From the NCBI GenBank assembly GCA_937950325.1, contig CALFDJ010000061.1, positions 1-64,000 on the forward strand: a DNA stretch of 64,000 nucleotides, read 5' to 3'. The notes under the pieces were generated by a model. That model did no database searches and was not told the DNA's origin. It saw only the letters and a program-made list of their open reading frames with translations. This DNA comes from an uncultured Collinsella sp. (GTDB taxonomy: Bacteria > Actinomycetota > Coriobacteriia > Coriobacteriales > Coriobacteriaceae). This document shows positions 9,200 to 17,818 of this stretch, in pieces. A program made the translations under genes and the position numbers. Numbering within the stretch: the first letter of the stretch is position 1; each line of letters starts with the position of its first letter.

Positions 9200-11767
9200 A
9201 TGGAATTTTACGCAAGCTGCCCCGAGGGCTTTGAGTCCGCACTCGCCGATGAGCTTAAACGCCTCGGGCTTTCGCATGTTCGCCGGCTGAAGGGCCGCGC
9301 TACATTTGAGGGCGAGCTCGAAGAAGGCTACCGCGCCTGTCTGTGGTCGCGCCTAGCGAGCCGCGTGTTTGCGGTGCTCGGGCGCTTTGAGACGCAGGAT
9401 GCCGACGAGCTGTACGATAGCGTTTACGACATCACCTGGGAGACCATCATCCGTCCCGGCGCCACCATCGCCATCACCGCCCGCGGCGTGACCGAGCAGC
9501 TGCGCAACACGCGCTTCTCGGCCCTGCGCGCCAAGGACGCGCTGTGCGACCGTCTGGCCGAGACCACGGGCCGTCGTGCCGACGTCGATGCCGCCGATCC
9601 CGACGTTCACCTGCTGCTTTCGCTGCGTCAGCGCCGCGCAAGCATTAGCCTAGACCTTTCGGGCGACCCGCTGTTCAAACGCCTGCCGCCCGCAGCGACC
9701 CGCGCCGGCGAGGGCGCGCACGTGCTGCGCCCCGACTACGCCGCCCTGGTGCTGGCGCAGGCCGGCTGGACCGCACTGTGCGAGCGCGAGCTGACGGCCG
9801 ATGATTACGAGAACGAAGCCCTTCCCACGCTAATCGATGCCTCGTGCGCCGGCGGCGGCCTGTTGCTGGAAGCCGTAAACATTCTGACCGACCGCGCCCC
9901 GGGCGCCGCACGCGAGCGCTGGGGCTTTGAGGGCTGGCAGCTGCACGACGCCGCTCTGTGGGAGCAGCTGCTTGCCGAGGCACGCGAGCGCGAGGCGGCA
10001 GCACGCGAGCGCCAGGTACGCATCGTGGCCGTGGATGTTGACCCCGCCGCCCGCAAGACCGCCGAGCGCATGGTCAAATGTGCCGGCTACAAGCGCTTTG
10101 TTGATTTTTGCGCCGCCAAGTCCGCCACCGTGCTGGACCATGCGGGCGCCGTCGCCGGTGCCGCCGTGGTCGCAGATACGACCGAGACACCGCTTTCGCT
10201 CATGCATGACACCATGACGCTCGTCAGTGAGCTGCGCCGCGCGCCCGAGCTTGCCGCGGCGCCGGTCGCCGCGCTCACCCGCGACGGATTGCTGGCCCGC
10301 GCGCTCCACGCCGAGCCCGAGCGCTCGATCGCCGTCATGCCCAACAACGAGGAGGCGACCGTCGAAGTCTGGCCCTCGCTCGACCAGGCCGCCGCGGCGT
10401 TTGAGGCTGCGACCAGCGCGGATACCGAGGCCGAGGTTGCGGATGCCAACGAAGCCAACGACGAAGCCGCCGCTTCCTCCATGCCCGAACCTGCCGCCAC
10501 GCTCGACTTGGGCGACGGCAAGCCGCTGCCCGTGCTCATCCCGGAGTCCGAGCAGTTCGCCAACCGCCTGCGCAAGAATGCCCGTCTGCGCCGCAAGTGG
10601 GCCAAGCGCGAGGGCGTGAGCTGCTATCGCGTCTACGATGCCGACCTGCCCGACTACTCCGCTGCCATCGACCTGTACGAGGGTTGCCCGCAGACGCCGG
10701 GCCGCTGGCTCGTCATCGCCGAATACGCCGCGCCCAAGACCATCGACCCCGCGCTGGCCCAGGCCCGCATGCTCGACATCTTGGCCATCGCGCCGCGCAT
10801 CCTTGATGTTCCGGCCGAGCATGTGCACGCCAAGGCCCGCATGCGTTCGCGTGGCGGCTCGCAGTACGGCAAGCAGGGCGCCGGCAAGGGCGGATCGGGC
10901 GAGCGCGCCAACATCGCGCGCCGGCGTCTGCCGCTCATCGAAGAAGGCGGGCTCACCTTTGCCGTCAACTTTGACGACTACCTGGATGTGGGCATCTTCC
11001 TGGATCACCGCGTCACCCGCAACCTGGTGCGCGAACACGCCAAACAGGCACGCCGCTTCCTCAATCTGTTCGCCTATACCGGCACCGCCACCTGCTATGC
11101 GGCCGACGGCGGCGTCGAGGAAACCGTGACAGTCGACCTTTCCAACACCTACCTGGACTGGGCCGAGCGCAATATGCGCCAGAACGGCTTTGTTGGTCCG
11201 CAGCATCATTTTGTGCGCGACGACGTGCTCGCCTGGATTCGCGACCAGCGCCAGACGCGCAACCGCTGGGACTTGATCTTTGTCGACCCGCCCACGTTCT
11301 CGAACTCGTCCAAGATGGGCCGCCGCACCTGGGATGTCCAGCGCGACCATGTTGAGCTTTTGGCCGGCGTATCTCGCCTGCTTGCACAGGGCGGACATGC
11401 CATCTTTAGCTGCAACCTGCGCGGCTTCCGCCCCGAAACGCGCAAGCTCGCGCGCGCGGGCGTCGTGCTGGAGGACATTACGGCACAGACCATCCCCGAG
11501 GACTTCGCGCGCAACCAGAAGGTGCACCACTGCTATATCGTGCGCCGACTGCCCATCGAGGACGCCATGGCCGAGGTCGGCTTTAGCGCCGAGGAGATTG
11601 CCGAGCGAACCGAGGAGCTGCGCAACCCCGAGGCGCGCAAGCCTCGTGCAGCAGCGCCCGCGCCCACGCAGGCCGGCAACGGCAAATCAAACTTTGCCGG
11701 CAAACCCTCCCCTGCCGGCAAGTCCAAAAAGAAGAAGTTCTACGCCAGCAAGCCCAAGGGCAAATAA
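9200..11767 (+). CDS. rlmKL: RlmKL-type bifunctional 23S rRNA methyltransferase with a degenerate first half
   Basis: Protein of 855 aa with a THUMP region (about residues 50-155), an RlmL-like methyltransferase half, a low-complexity acidic linker (about 395-435) and an RlmK-like half. The RlmK half has a clear SAM region (LNLFAYTGTATCYAADGG) and catalytic FVDPPTFSNSSKM. In the RlmL half the expected DPxCGSGT appears as DASCAGGG, and I find no NPPYG catalytic motif. The C-terminus is a Lys-rich tail. The E. coli enzyme has 702 residues. The m7G2069 activity is therefore better supported than m2G2445. Confidence 0.85.
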   Translation: MEFYASCPEGFESALADELKRLGLSHVRRLKGRATFEGELEEGYRACLWSRLASRVFAVLGRFETQDADELYDSVYDITWETIIRPGATIAITARGVTEQLRNTRFSALRAKDALCDRLAETTGRRADVDAADPDVHLLLSLRQRRASISLDLSGDPLFKRLPPAATRAGEGAHVLRPDYAALVLAQAGWTALCERELTADDYENEALPTLIDASCAGGGLLLEAVNILTDRAPGAARERWGFEGWQLHDAALWEQLLAEAREREAAARERQVRIVAVDVDPAARKTAERMVKCAGYKRFVDFCAAKSATVLDHAGAVAGAAVVADTTETPLSLMHDTMTLVSELRRAPELAAAPVAALTRDGLLARALHAEPERSIAVMPNNEEATVEVWPSLDQAAAAFEAATSADTEAEVADANEANDEAAASSMPEPAATLDLGDGKPLPVLIPESEQFANRLRKNARLRRKWAKREGVSCYRVYDADLPDYSAAIDLYEGCPQTPGRWLVIAEYAAPKTIDPALAQARMLDILAIAPRILDVPAEHVHAKARMRSRGGSQYGKQGAGKGGSGERANIARRRLPLIEEGGLTFAVNFDDYLDVGIFLDHRVTRNLVREHAKQARRFLNLFAYTGTATCYAADGGVEETVTVDLSNTYLDWAERNMRQNGFVGPQHHFVRDDVLAWIRDQRQTRNRWDLIFVDPPTFSNSSKMGRRTWDVQRDHVELLAGVSRLLAQGGHAIFSCNLRGFRPETRKLARAGVVLEDITAQTIPEDFARNQKVHHCYIVRRLPIEDAMAEVGFSAEEIAERTEELRNPEARKPRAAAPAPTQAGNGKSNFAGKPSPAGKSKKKKFYASKPKGK

Positions 11768-11769
11768 CA

Positions 11770-11838
11770 AAGTTGCGGTGGAATACGGACTGTTTTACCT
11801 GGAATTAGGCAAATATAGACCGTATTTCACCGCAACTC
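11770..11838. repeat. AGTTGCGGTGGAATACGG palindromic repeat, copy 1
   Basis: Terminal inverted repeats AGTTGCGGTGGAATACGG and CCGTATTTCACCGCAACT enclose a 33-nt centre. A second copy with a different centre lies at 25944-26012 and a fragment at 49940-49958. Located between the convergent rlmKL and kdpE genes, where it may help end transcription. Confidence 0.8.
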
Positions 11839-11861
11839 ATAGTGGGATGGCGGACGCCGTC

Positions 11862-12575
11862 CTACCCTTGGGTGACCAGGCGATAGCCGATACCCACGTG
11901 CGTTTGGATATAGCGCGGATGCGCGGGGTCGGACTCAATCTTCTTGCGCAGCGTGCCCATAAAGACGCGCAGGCTCGCCAGGTCGCTCTTAGTTGCCGTG
12001 CCCCAAATCTCGTGCAGGATAAACTGGTGCGTCAGTACCTTGTCGGCGTTGTGTGCCAGCAGGCACAGGAGCTTATACTCGATCGGCGTCAGATGCAGTT
12101 CCTCGCCATCCATCGTGGCGATGCCGGCATCAAAATCGATATGCAGCTCACCGGTATCGAACGAGCCCTCGGAGGCAACACCGCCCGTTTGCGCATACGA
12201 AAGGCGCCTGAGCGTCGTGCGAATACGCGCGAGCAGCTCCTCGACCGAAAACGGCTTGGTCAGATAGTCGTCGGCACCGGCATCGAGCGCGCGGATTTTG
12301 TCCGCATCCTCGCTGCGCGCCGAGACCACGATAATCGGCATGCCCGACCATGCGCGCACCGACTCCACCACCTTGACGCCGTCCATATCGGGCAGGCCCA
12401 GATCGAGCAGCACAATGCTCGGCGTCTGCGACGAGGCGGCGGCGATGGCGGCATGGGCGGTCTCCACGGCCATATGGCGCAAGCCGTGCGCCTCGAGCGC
12501 GGCAACAATAAGATTGCGAACGGCAGGGTCGTCCTCAACGACCAAGATGAGCGGTTTTACGGCAGAGTTCGGCAC
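11862..12575 (-). CDS. kdpE: OmpR-family response regulator, KdpE-like
   Basis: Two-domain response regulator of 237 aa: a receiver domain (VVEDD near residues 10-14, phospho-acceptor in LLDLGLPD, conserved Lys in LTKPF) and an OmpR/PhoB winged helix at about 140-230. I chose the GTG at 12575: AAGGAG is correctly spaced and it begins 5 bp after the kinase stop. Known KdpE switches on potassium uptake. Its partner kinase and the Kup gene lie immediately upstream on the same strand; no kdpFABC genes are in the window. Confidence 0.88.
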   Translation of the reverse strand: MPNSAVKPLILVVEDDPAVRNLIVAALEAHGLRHMAVETAHAAIAAASSQTPSIVLLDLGLPDMDGVKVVESVRAWSGMPIIVVSARSEDADKIRALDAGADDYLTKPFSVEELLARIRTTLRRLSYAQTGGVASEGSFDTGELHIDFDAGIATMDGEELHLTPIEYKLLCLLAHNADKVLTHQFILHEIWGTATKSDLASLRVFMGTLRKKIESDPAHPRYIQTHVGIGYRLVTQG

Positions 12576-12579
12576 GGCG

Positions 12580-14205
12580 CTACTCCTTATCAAACGAAAC
12601 GTCGGCGACGGGAAGCTCAATCGTAAAGACCGAGCCGTGCGGGTCCGCCGCGGCAACCTCTATGCTACCGCCATGCGCCAGCGCAATGGAGCGGCAGAGC
12701 GAAAGACCCAGGCCCACGCTGCGATGGCTGTCGGCAAGACCGTGGTTGGCGGTGTAGAACGACTCAAAGATTCGCTCGCGGTCCTCGGGCGCAATGCCCG
12801 GGCCGTCATCGGCCACCGAGCACGCCACGCGTCCATCGTCGACGCTAATCGAAATCATGATATGCGAGCCTGCGGGCGTATAGGTGATGGCGTTGTTCAC
12901 CAGATTGACCACCAGCTGCACCATCAGGCGCGCATCGACGTTGACGAGCGCCGGCTCATCGCACGCCACCACCTTAAGGTCGTGCTCGCGCACGGCAGGG
13001 TTCACGTGGCGCAGCGCCTCCTCGACGATATCGTCCATGAGCTCGAGCGTGGTCGACAGGCGCATACCGCCACCCTCGAGCTTGGTGATGGCGAGCAGAT
13101 TCTCGACGGTGGCGTTGAGCCACAGCGCATCCGAGCGAATGGAAAGGAGCAGGCCGCGGCGCGTCTGGGCATCGAGCACCGCGGTGCCGGTCGAGCCCTG
13201 ATCGAGCAGGACATCGGCATTGCCCGAAATACTGGTGAGCGGCGTACGCAGATCGTGCGAGATGGAGCGCAGAAGGTTGGCGCGCAGCTGTTCGTTTTTG
13301 GCGAGCACCGCCGCCTCCTCGCGGGCCTCCATGGCGCGGGCGCGATCGAGTGCCAGCTCGCCTTCGCTCACGATGGCATCGGCAAGTGTTCGCTCCTCGT
13401 GCGTCAGCACGTCGGGCTCGGCAACGATAGCCAGCACGCCCACCACCGAGGCGGGGTCGCCCGAGCGCGCGAAGCCGTCGCCTGTGCGAACCGTCAGGTA
13501 GATGCCATAAAACGCCGAGCCGCCAAACGTGGCGTCGAGCGGCGTTCCCACATAGGCGGATGCCGAGAGCCGCGGCGGCATCTGCGGCGCCAGTTCGTGC
13601 ACCGGTGCGGCATCGCCCACGGCCGTGTATGTCGCACGCGGCAGCAGGTCATCGCCCTCGGCGTCGGCGCTGTACCACACGACCGGACAGCCCGAAAGAC
13701 GCGCCAGCTGCGTTGCCATGGCGTGAACGATCTGCTGCTCGTCGGCGCACCGCTGTAGCATGCGGTTGGTCTCGAGCACCATATGCGTGCGACGGTCGCT
13801 GGCGGCAGCCTGTGCCAAGGCACGGCGCAGGGCCAACGCAATCGAGCTCGATACAAGCGAGACCACGAACATGATGAAGAACATGCCGGGATAGCCGCGG
13901 TCGATAAGCGACAGCGAGTAGCGCGGGTCGACAAACAAGAAGTTGTAGAGCGCCACGGCGGCAGCCGAGCTCAGCAAGCAATACAGGCGACTCCAGGTAA
14001 AGAATGCGCACAGCTGAACGGCGAACACATAGACGATCATGATGCTCGGCGCGAGACCCGGATGGTCGAGCAGCGCGCCCACAATCGTCGCCGCGACCAG
14101 CAGCCCCACCGATACGCAGGCGTCATACAGAGGAGTGCGGCGCGTCAGCGTTGTGCGCCGCCACCAAAAGCTATCGGCAATATCGCCGTCCGTACGGACG
14201 TCCAT
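12580..14205 (-). CDS. kdpD: KdpD-like sensor histidine kinase lacking the N-terminal Kdp/USP domains
   Basis: Membrane kinase of 541 aa. Four hydrophobic segments (about residues 28-128) match the DUF4118 region of KdpD, followed by a GAF-like domain (150-290), HisKA with His317 in SISHDLRTP, and a HATPase_c domain (DDGPGI, GLGLSLC). E. coli KdpD has 894 residues; the missing part is the cytoplasmic N-terminal KdpD and USP-like sensor region. It is cotranscribed with the regulator (5-bp spacing). It probably senses potassium or turgor through the retained membrane and GAF parts (inference). Confidence 0.87.
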   Translation of the reverse strand: MDVRTDGDIADSFWWRRTTLTRRTPLYDACVSVGLLVAATIVGALLDHPGLAPSIMIVYVFAVQLCAFFTWSRLYCLLSSAAAVALYNFLFVDPRYSLSLIDRGYPGMFFIMFVVSLVSSSIALALRRALAQAAASDRRTHMVLETNRMLQRCADEQQIVHAMATQLARLSGCPVVWYSADAEGDDLLPRATYTAVGDAAPVHELAPQMPPRLSASAYVGTPLDATFGGSAFYGIYLTVRTGDGFARSGDPASVVGVLAIVAEPDVLTHEERTLADAIVSEGELALDRARAMEAREEAAVLAKNEQLRANLLRSISHDLRTPLTSISGNADVLLDQGSTGTAVLDAQTRRGLLLSIRSDALWLNATVENLLAITKLEGGGMRLSTTLELMDDIVEEALRHVNPAVREHDLKVVACDEPALVNVDARLMVQLVVNLVNNAITYTPAGSHIMISISVDDGRVACSVADDGPGIAPEDRERIFESFYTANHGLADSHRSVGLGLSLCRSIALAHGGSIEVAAADPHGSVFTIELPVADVSFDKE

Positions 14206-14234
14206 CAGTGCCCCGCCCCTCTCTCAAAAACAAA

Positions 14235-14270
14235 AACCACCACAAAGGGACAGGCACCTTTGTGGTGGTT
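14235..14270. repeat. GGGACAG palindrome (AACCACCACAAAGG type), copy 1
   Basis: Hairpin AACCACCACAAAGG with CCTTTGTGGTGGTT, apex GACAGGCA. A further AACCACCACAAGGG-like half follows at 14271-14286. It sits between the small membrane gene and kdpD, so it could reduce read-through inside the kup-kdp unit. Related copies at 42557 and 44633. Confidence 0.85.
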
Positions 14271-14316
14271 TCCCTTGTGGTGGTTCCAAGTGTATAGCCT
14301 TTGCAACCGGCGGTCG

Positions 14317-14511
14317 CTAGACAAATAGCACGTGCGCGAGCAGGGCACACACGCACACCGCTCCAAATACCAGTGCCACGATCGAAATTACGCGATCGGC
14401 CATATCCATGTTGGCACGGTTCGTAAGGAACCGATCTTCGGCGGCGTCGACACGCGCCTCACGCACCATTTCGACCACCGCCTCGCGGCCATCGAGCGCC
14501 TTTGCATCCAT
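14317..14511 (-). CDS. Small single-pass membrane protein of the Kup locus
   Basis: Predicted 64-aa protein: a charged N-terminal half (residues 1-38) and one C-terminal transmembrane helix (about 39-63, VISIVALVFGAVCVCALLAH). The ATG at 14511 follows GGGGAGG; an upstream ATG at 14544 is in frame but less well placed. No family is recognised. It sits 60 bp after kup and before kdpD on the same strand, so a role beside the carrier or the kinase is possible but unproven. Confidence 0.6.
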   Translation of the reverse strand: MDAKALDGREAVVEMVREARVDAAEDRFLTNRANMDMADRVISIVALVFGAVCVCALLAHVLFV

Positions 14512-14571
14512 GTTTGCCTCCCCGGCCTCATGCTTATCCATCAAAAACCAACTCCGTGTAGCCGCCGACGT

Positions 14572-16599
14572 CTACGGCCGCTCGTTGGGGGCCAAGCGCT
14601 GCATCTTATTCACGGCTTTGAACTTGGTGAACAGCGGCACGTACTCAAAGCTCACGTTGGAGTTCTCCAGGCCGTACCAGCGTGCAGGCGTGCCGGCGGC
14701 GCGGCGGATGATGTACTTGAGCGTGATGGCCGTACGCTCGCTCGGCTCCACATCGCTTTCGGGCGCCAGAAGCTTGCGAATCAGGACGAACTTGAACGTA
14801 CCGATGTTGCCCGGATCCTTGTAGACCGAGTAGTCATGCGTCTGCGCCGGCAGCTCGCCGGTGGCAGCCAGGTCCTGAACGACCTGACGCAGGTAGGCAT
14901 TGACGCGCTGGTTGATCTTGTAGCCCAGGTACAGATGCACGCGGAACACGTAGTCGGTGCCGAACGTCTCGACCGAATAGGCAAAGGTGTGCGGTTCGTC
15001 CATGGTCTCGACATTCACAAACCACCAGGCGCGGGCGCGCTTGGGATGCTTGTCCAAGATCGAATAGACGATATCGCGGTCGATGTAGTCGGTATGGGTG
15101 TCCTTGGTCAGGTACACGACGTTGTCGCTCATGCGCTCGTAACGGTCGTCGTCGCGCAGGCGCTTGAGCTGCGGCAGGTAGCTGCGCAGCGGCAGCAGCG
15201 TAAACTGGCGCTGCTCGACCGCCGTGCCGTTGTACCAGCACACCATAATGCCCATGATGAGTGCAGCCATGAGGATGGTGAAATAGCCGCCGTGGAAGAA
15301 CTTGGTGAGCGAGCTCACGAAGAAGAAGCCTTCGAGCAAAAGGAAGAAGGCCGCGAAGATCCACGGAGCAACCTTGAGCTTGCGCTCCTCGTGCAGGTAG
15401 AAGAAGAGCAGCAGCGTGGTGCACATCATAGTCAGCGTAATGGCAAGGCCGTACGCGGCTTCCATATGCGCCGAGTTCTGGAACAGCAGCACCACGATGA
15501 CGCAGCCGACAAGCATGACGTTGTTGACCATGGGGATGTAGAGCTGGCCCTTGGTCTCGGCAGGGTAGAAGACCTGCATGTGCGGCATGAGGTCCAGACG
15601 GCTGGCCTCGGACACCAGCGAGAATGCGCCGGTGATGAGCGCCTGCGAGGCAATGATGGCCGCAACGGTGGAAAGGCCTACGGCAAAGGGACGCAGGCCC
15701 GGGGCGAGCATCTGGTAGAACGGGTTGAGGTCGGCAATGCCCATGAGCTCGGGGTTGGCAGCGTTGTTCATAAGCCAAGCGCCCTGGCCCATATAGGAAA
15801 GCAGCAGGCAGCACTTAACGAACGGCCAGGTAGCGTAGATGTTGCCGCGGCCGACGTGGCCCATGTCGGAGTAGAGCGCCTCGGCACCGGTGGTGGCGAG
15901 GAAGCAACTGCCCAGAATCATGATGCCCGCGTGGTTGTTGGGGCTCAGCAAAAAGGCGATGCCGCGCACCGGGTTGAGGCACAGCAGCACGGCGGGGTGC
16001 TGGAAGACAAAGAACAGACCCGTGCCGCCCAGGAACAGGAACCACAGCGTCATGATGGGGCCAAAGGCGTGACCGATCTTGGCCGTACCGATGCGCTGTA
16101 CCAAGAAGAGCGCGATGATGATGGCGAGCGTAATGGCGACGACGCGGCCTTGGTCATCGCCCAGCACGGCATGGACCGCCGGGATGGTGCGCAGGCCCTC
16201 GATGGCCGTGGTAACGGTAACGGCCGGCGTCAGGATGCCGTCGGCGAGCAGCGCGGCGCCACCCAGCATGGCGGGGATGATAAGCCACTTGCCGCAGCGC
16301 TTGACCAGGCTGTACAGGGCAAAGATGCCGCCCTCACCATGGTTATCGGCACGCAGCGAGATGAGCACATACTTGATGGTGGTCAGCAGCGTGACCGTCC
16401 ACACGACAAGGGAGAGCGCGCCGAGCACGAACTCCTCCGTGACGCTTCCGATGCCGCCGTTGCCGGCAACGAGCGCCTTGGTTACATACATAGGACTGGT
16501 GCCGATATCGCCGTACACCACGCCCAGCGTGACGAGCATCGCCGAGATGCTCACAGGAATCGCAGCGTGCGAGGCTGCCTCCTTGGCCTTTTGTTCCAT
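14572..16599 (-). CDS. kup: Kup-type low-affinity potassium transporter
   Basis: Proton-coupled K+ importer of 675 aa, about the usual Kup length. The N-terminal TM segment carries the family signature LGVVYGDIGTSPMYV, followed by about eleven further hydrophobic segments and a soluble C-terminal domain of about 200 residues. The ATG at 16599 has GGGAGGA upstream; the ATG six codons earlier overlaps that site. A TATAAT -10 (16635-16640) lies 36 bp upstream. It is followed by the small membrane gene and kdpDE, which suggests that KdpDE controls Kup here. Confidence 0.93.
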   Translation of the reverse strand: MEQKAKEAASHAAIPVSISAMLVTLGVVYGDIGTSPMYVTKALVAGNGGIGSVTEEFVLGALSLVVWTVTLLTTIKYVLISLRADNHGEGGIFALYSLVKRCGKWLIIPAMLGGAALLADGILTPAVTVTTAIEGLRTIPAVHAVLGDDQGRVVAITLAIIIALFLVQRIGTAKIGHAFGPIMTLWFLFLGGTGLFFVFQHPAVLLCLNPVRGIAFLLSPNNHAGIMILGSCFLATTGAEALYSDMGHVGRGNIYATWPFVKCCLLLSYMGQGAWLMNNAANPELMGIADLNPFYQMLAPGLRPFAVGLSTVAAIIASQALITGAFSLVSEASRLDLMPHMQVFYPAETKGQLYIPMVNNVMLVGCVIVVLLFQNSAHMEAAYGLAITLTMMCTTLLLFFYLHEERKLKVAPWIFAAFFLLLEGFFFVSSLTKFFHGGYFTILMAALIMGIMVCWYNGTAVEQRQFTLLPLRSYLPQLKRLRDDDRYERMSDNVVYLTKDTHTDYIDRDIVYSILDKHPKRARAWWFVNVETMDEPHTFAYSVETFGTDYVFRVHLYLGYKINQRVNAYLRQVVQDLAATGELPAQTHDYSVYKDPGNIGTFKFVLIRKLLAPESDVEPSERTAITLKYIIRRAAGTPARWYGLENSNVSFEYVPLFTKFKAVNKMQRLAPNERP

Positions 16600-16720
16600 A
16601 AGCCGGTTTCCTCCCAACTTTAATGTTCGAAGGGATTATAGGTAATCGGTCCATGTTTTAATGCACTGTTTCCCAGCTAGATAAACATTTATACGGCCTT
16701 TAGGCCACCGCCGCGATATG

Positions 16721-16755
16721 GAATGTGACAAAGGAACTGTCCCTTTGTCACATTC
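16721..16755. repeat. GGGACAG palindrome (TGTGACAAAG type), copy 2
   Basis: GAATGTGACAAAGGA and CCCTTTGTCACATTC around ACTGT. It lies between the nitroreductase 3' end and the kup promoter, both on the minus strand, and can serve as the nitroreductase-proximal hairpin. Confidence 0.85.
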
Positions 16756-16756
16756 G

Positions 16757-17605
16757 TCATTTTCCAAGCCAGTTTTTGAACCACCATTCCATGGATCGGC
16801 TCATCTCGGCCATAAAGGGACTCGTGTGTTTGCGGGTGTAGATATCCACCACGCGCTCGCCCACCTCGCGGGCATGCGGGCGAAACATCGCGTCCATCTC
16901 GGCCACCTGCGCGTCCATGGTCGCAGCATCGGCGCGGCAGTAGCGCTCCTCGTGCACCAGGTTCACCACAGGATGCGCAATGGCCGGACGCTCCTTACGG
17001 GGCGTGCCGATGATGAGCATCGACAGCGGCATGGTATAGGGCGGCAAGTCCAGCAGCTCGGCAACTTCCTCGGCATTCTCGACGATATCACCGATATAGC
17101 AGCTCCCCAGGCCCAGAGCCTCGGCGGCAACCACGGCGTTTTGCGCGGCGATCACGGCGTCCTGGGCCGCGATGGCAAAGTCGCCCAAACCCGGCGCGCG
17201 GCGGGACGCCTTACCCGTGCGCTCGACAAACTCGGGCTCAAAGCAGCCCACGTGCTCAAACAGATCGATCCACTTGGCATAATCGACCACAAATATTAGT
17301 GCCCAGGGCGCCTTGGCGATCATGGGCTGGTGGTCGCACAGGTCGGCCAGACGATCCAGCGTAGCCTGCTCGCGAATGCTCACGATGGAATACATCATCA
17401 TGGCGCCTGCCGACGGCGCACGGCTCGCCGCATGCAGAATCGCCGCCCGCTGCTCGTCGGTCACCGCCACGGGACGATCGTCGTCATCACGCGCGAAGGC
17501 ACGCGTGGAGGAACGGTGCTCCAACGTGTCCAGCACCGCATTGCCCGTGGTCTCGACCGGATAGCCACACGTATCCACAGCCTTGGTGCAAACCTGCTCG
17601 TTCAT
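16757..17605 (-). CDS. Nitroreductase family protein
   Basis: FMN-dependent oxidoreductase of 282 aa. FMN contacts are visible in STRAF and in SRAPSAGAMMMYS, with a later conserved GLGSCYIGD. Such enzymes reduce nitro compounds, quinones or enoates using NAD(P)H. The N-terminus carries about 25 extra residues with two cysteines. The start follows GAGGATGAGG. It is transcribed alone; the substrate is unknown. Confidence 0.85.
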   Translation of the reverse strand: MNEQVCTKAVDTCGYPVETTGNAVLDTLEHRSSTRAFARDDDDRPVAVTDEQRAAILHAASRAPSAGAMMMYSIVSIREQATLDRLADLCDHQPMIAKAPWALIFVVDYAKWIDLFEHVGCFEPEFVERTGKASRRAPGLGDFAIAAQDAVIAAQNAVVAAEALGLGSCYIGDIVENAEEVAELLDLPPYTMPLSMLIIGTPRKERPAIAHPVVNLVHEERYCRADAATMDAQVAEMDAMFRPHAREVGERVVDIYTRKHTSPFMAEMSRSMEWWFKNWLGK

Positions 17606-17818
17606 CGCCTCATCCTCGCTAATTCTTTAAGAAGCCTTTACGTTTCCGTGTAATTCCCGTCCATTATCGCGCAGGTCGCCACTACATTGCGCCACACCGC
17701 CACACGTGCGCGTTAATATGGCTGGTTGTTGTGCGCAGACACCAATTGCGGCGCATATCTTGGTAACAATCGGGTAAACCCCCGCTTTCGTATGTTTTAG
17801 TTTGTGAGGAGTCTCAGC

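Noticed and set aside
14332..16623. Plus-strand frame of 763 codons opposite kup
   Set aside because: Antisense shadow of a clear Kup carrier; no ribosome binding site and no domain.
16600..16720. c-di-AMP (ydaO-type) riboswitch before kup
   Set aside because: The leader is only about 120 bp with no matching conserved structure; a plain TATAAT promoter is visible.
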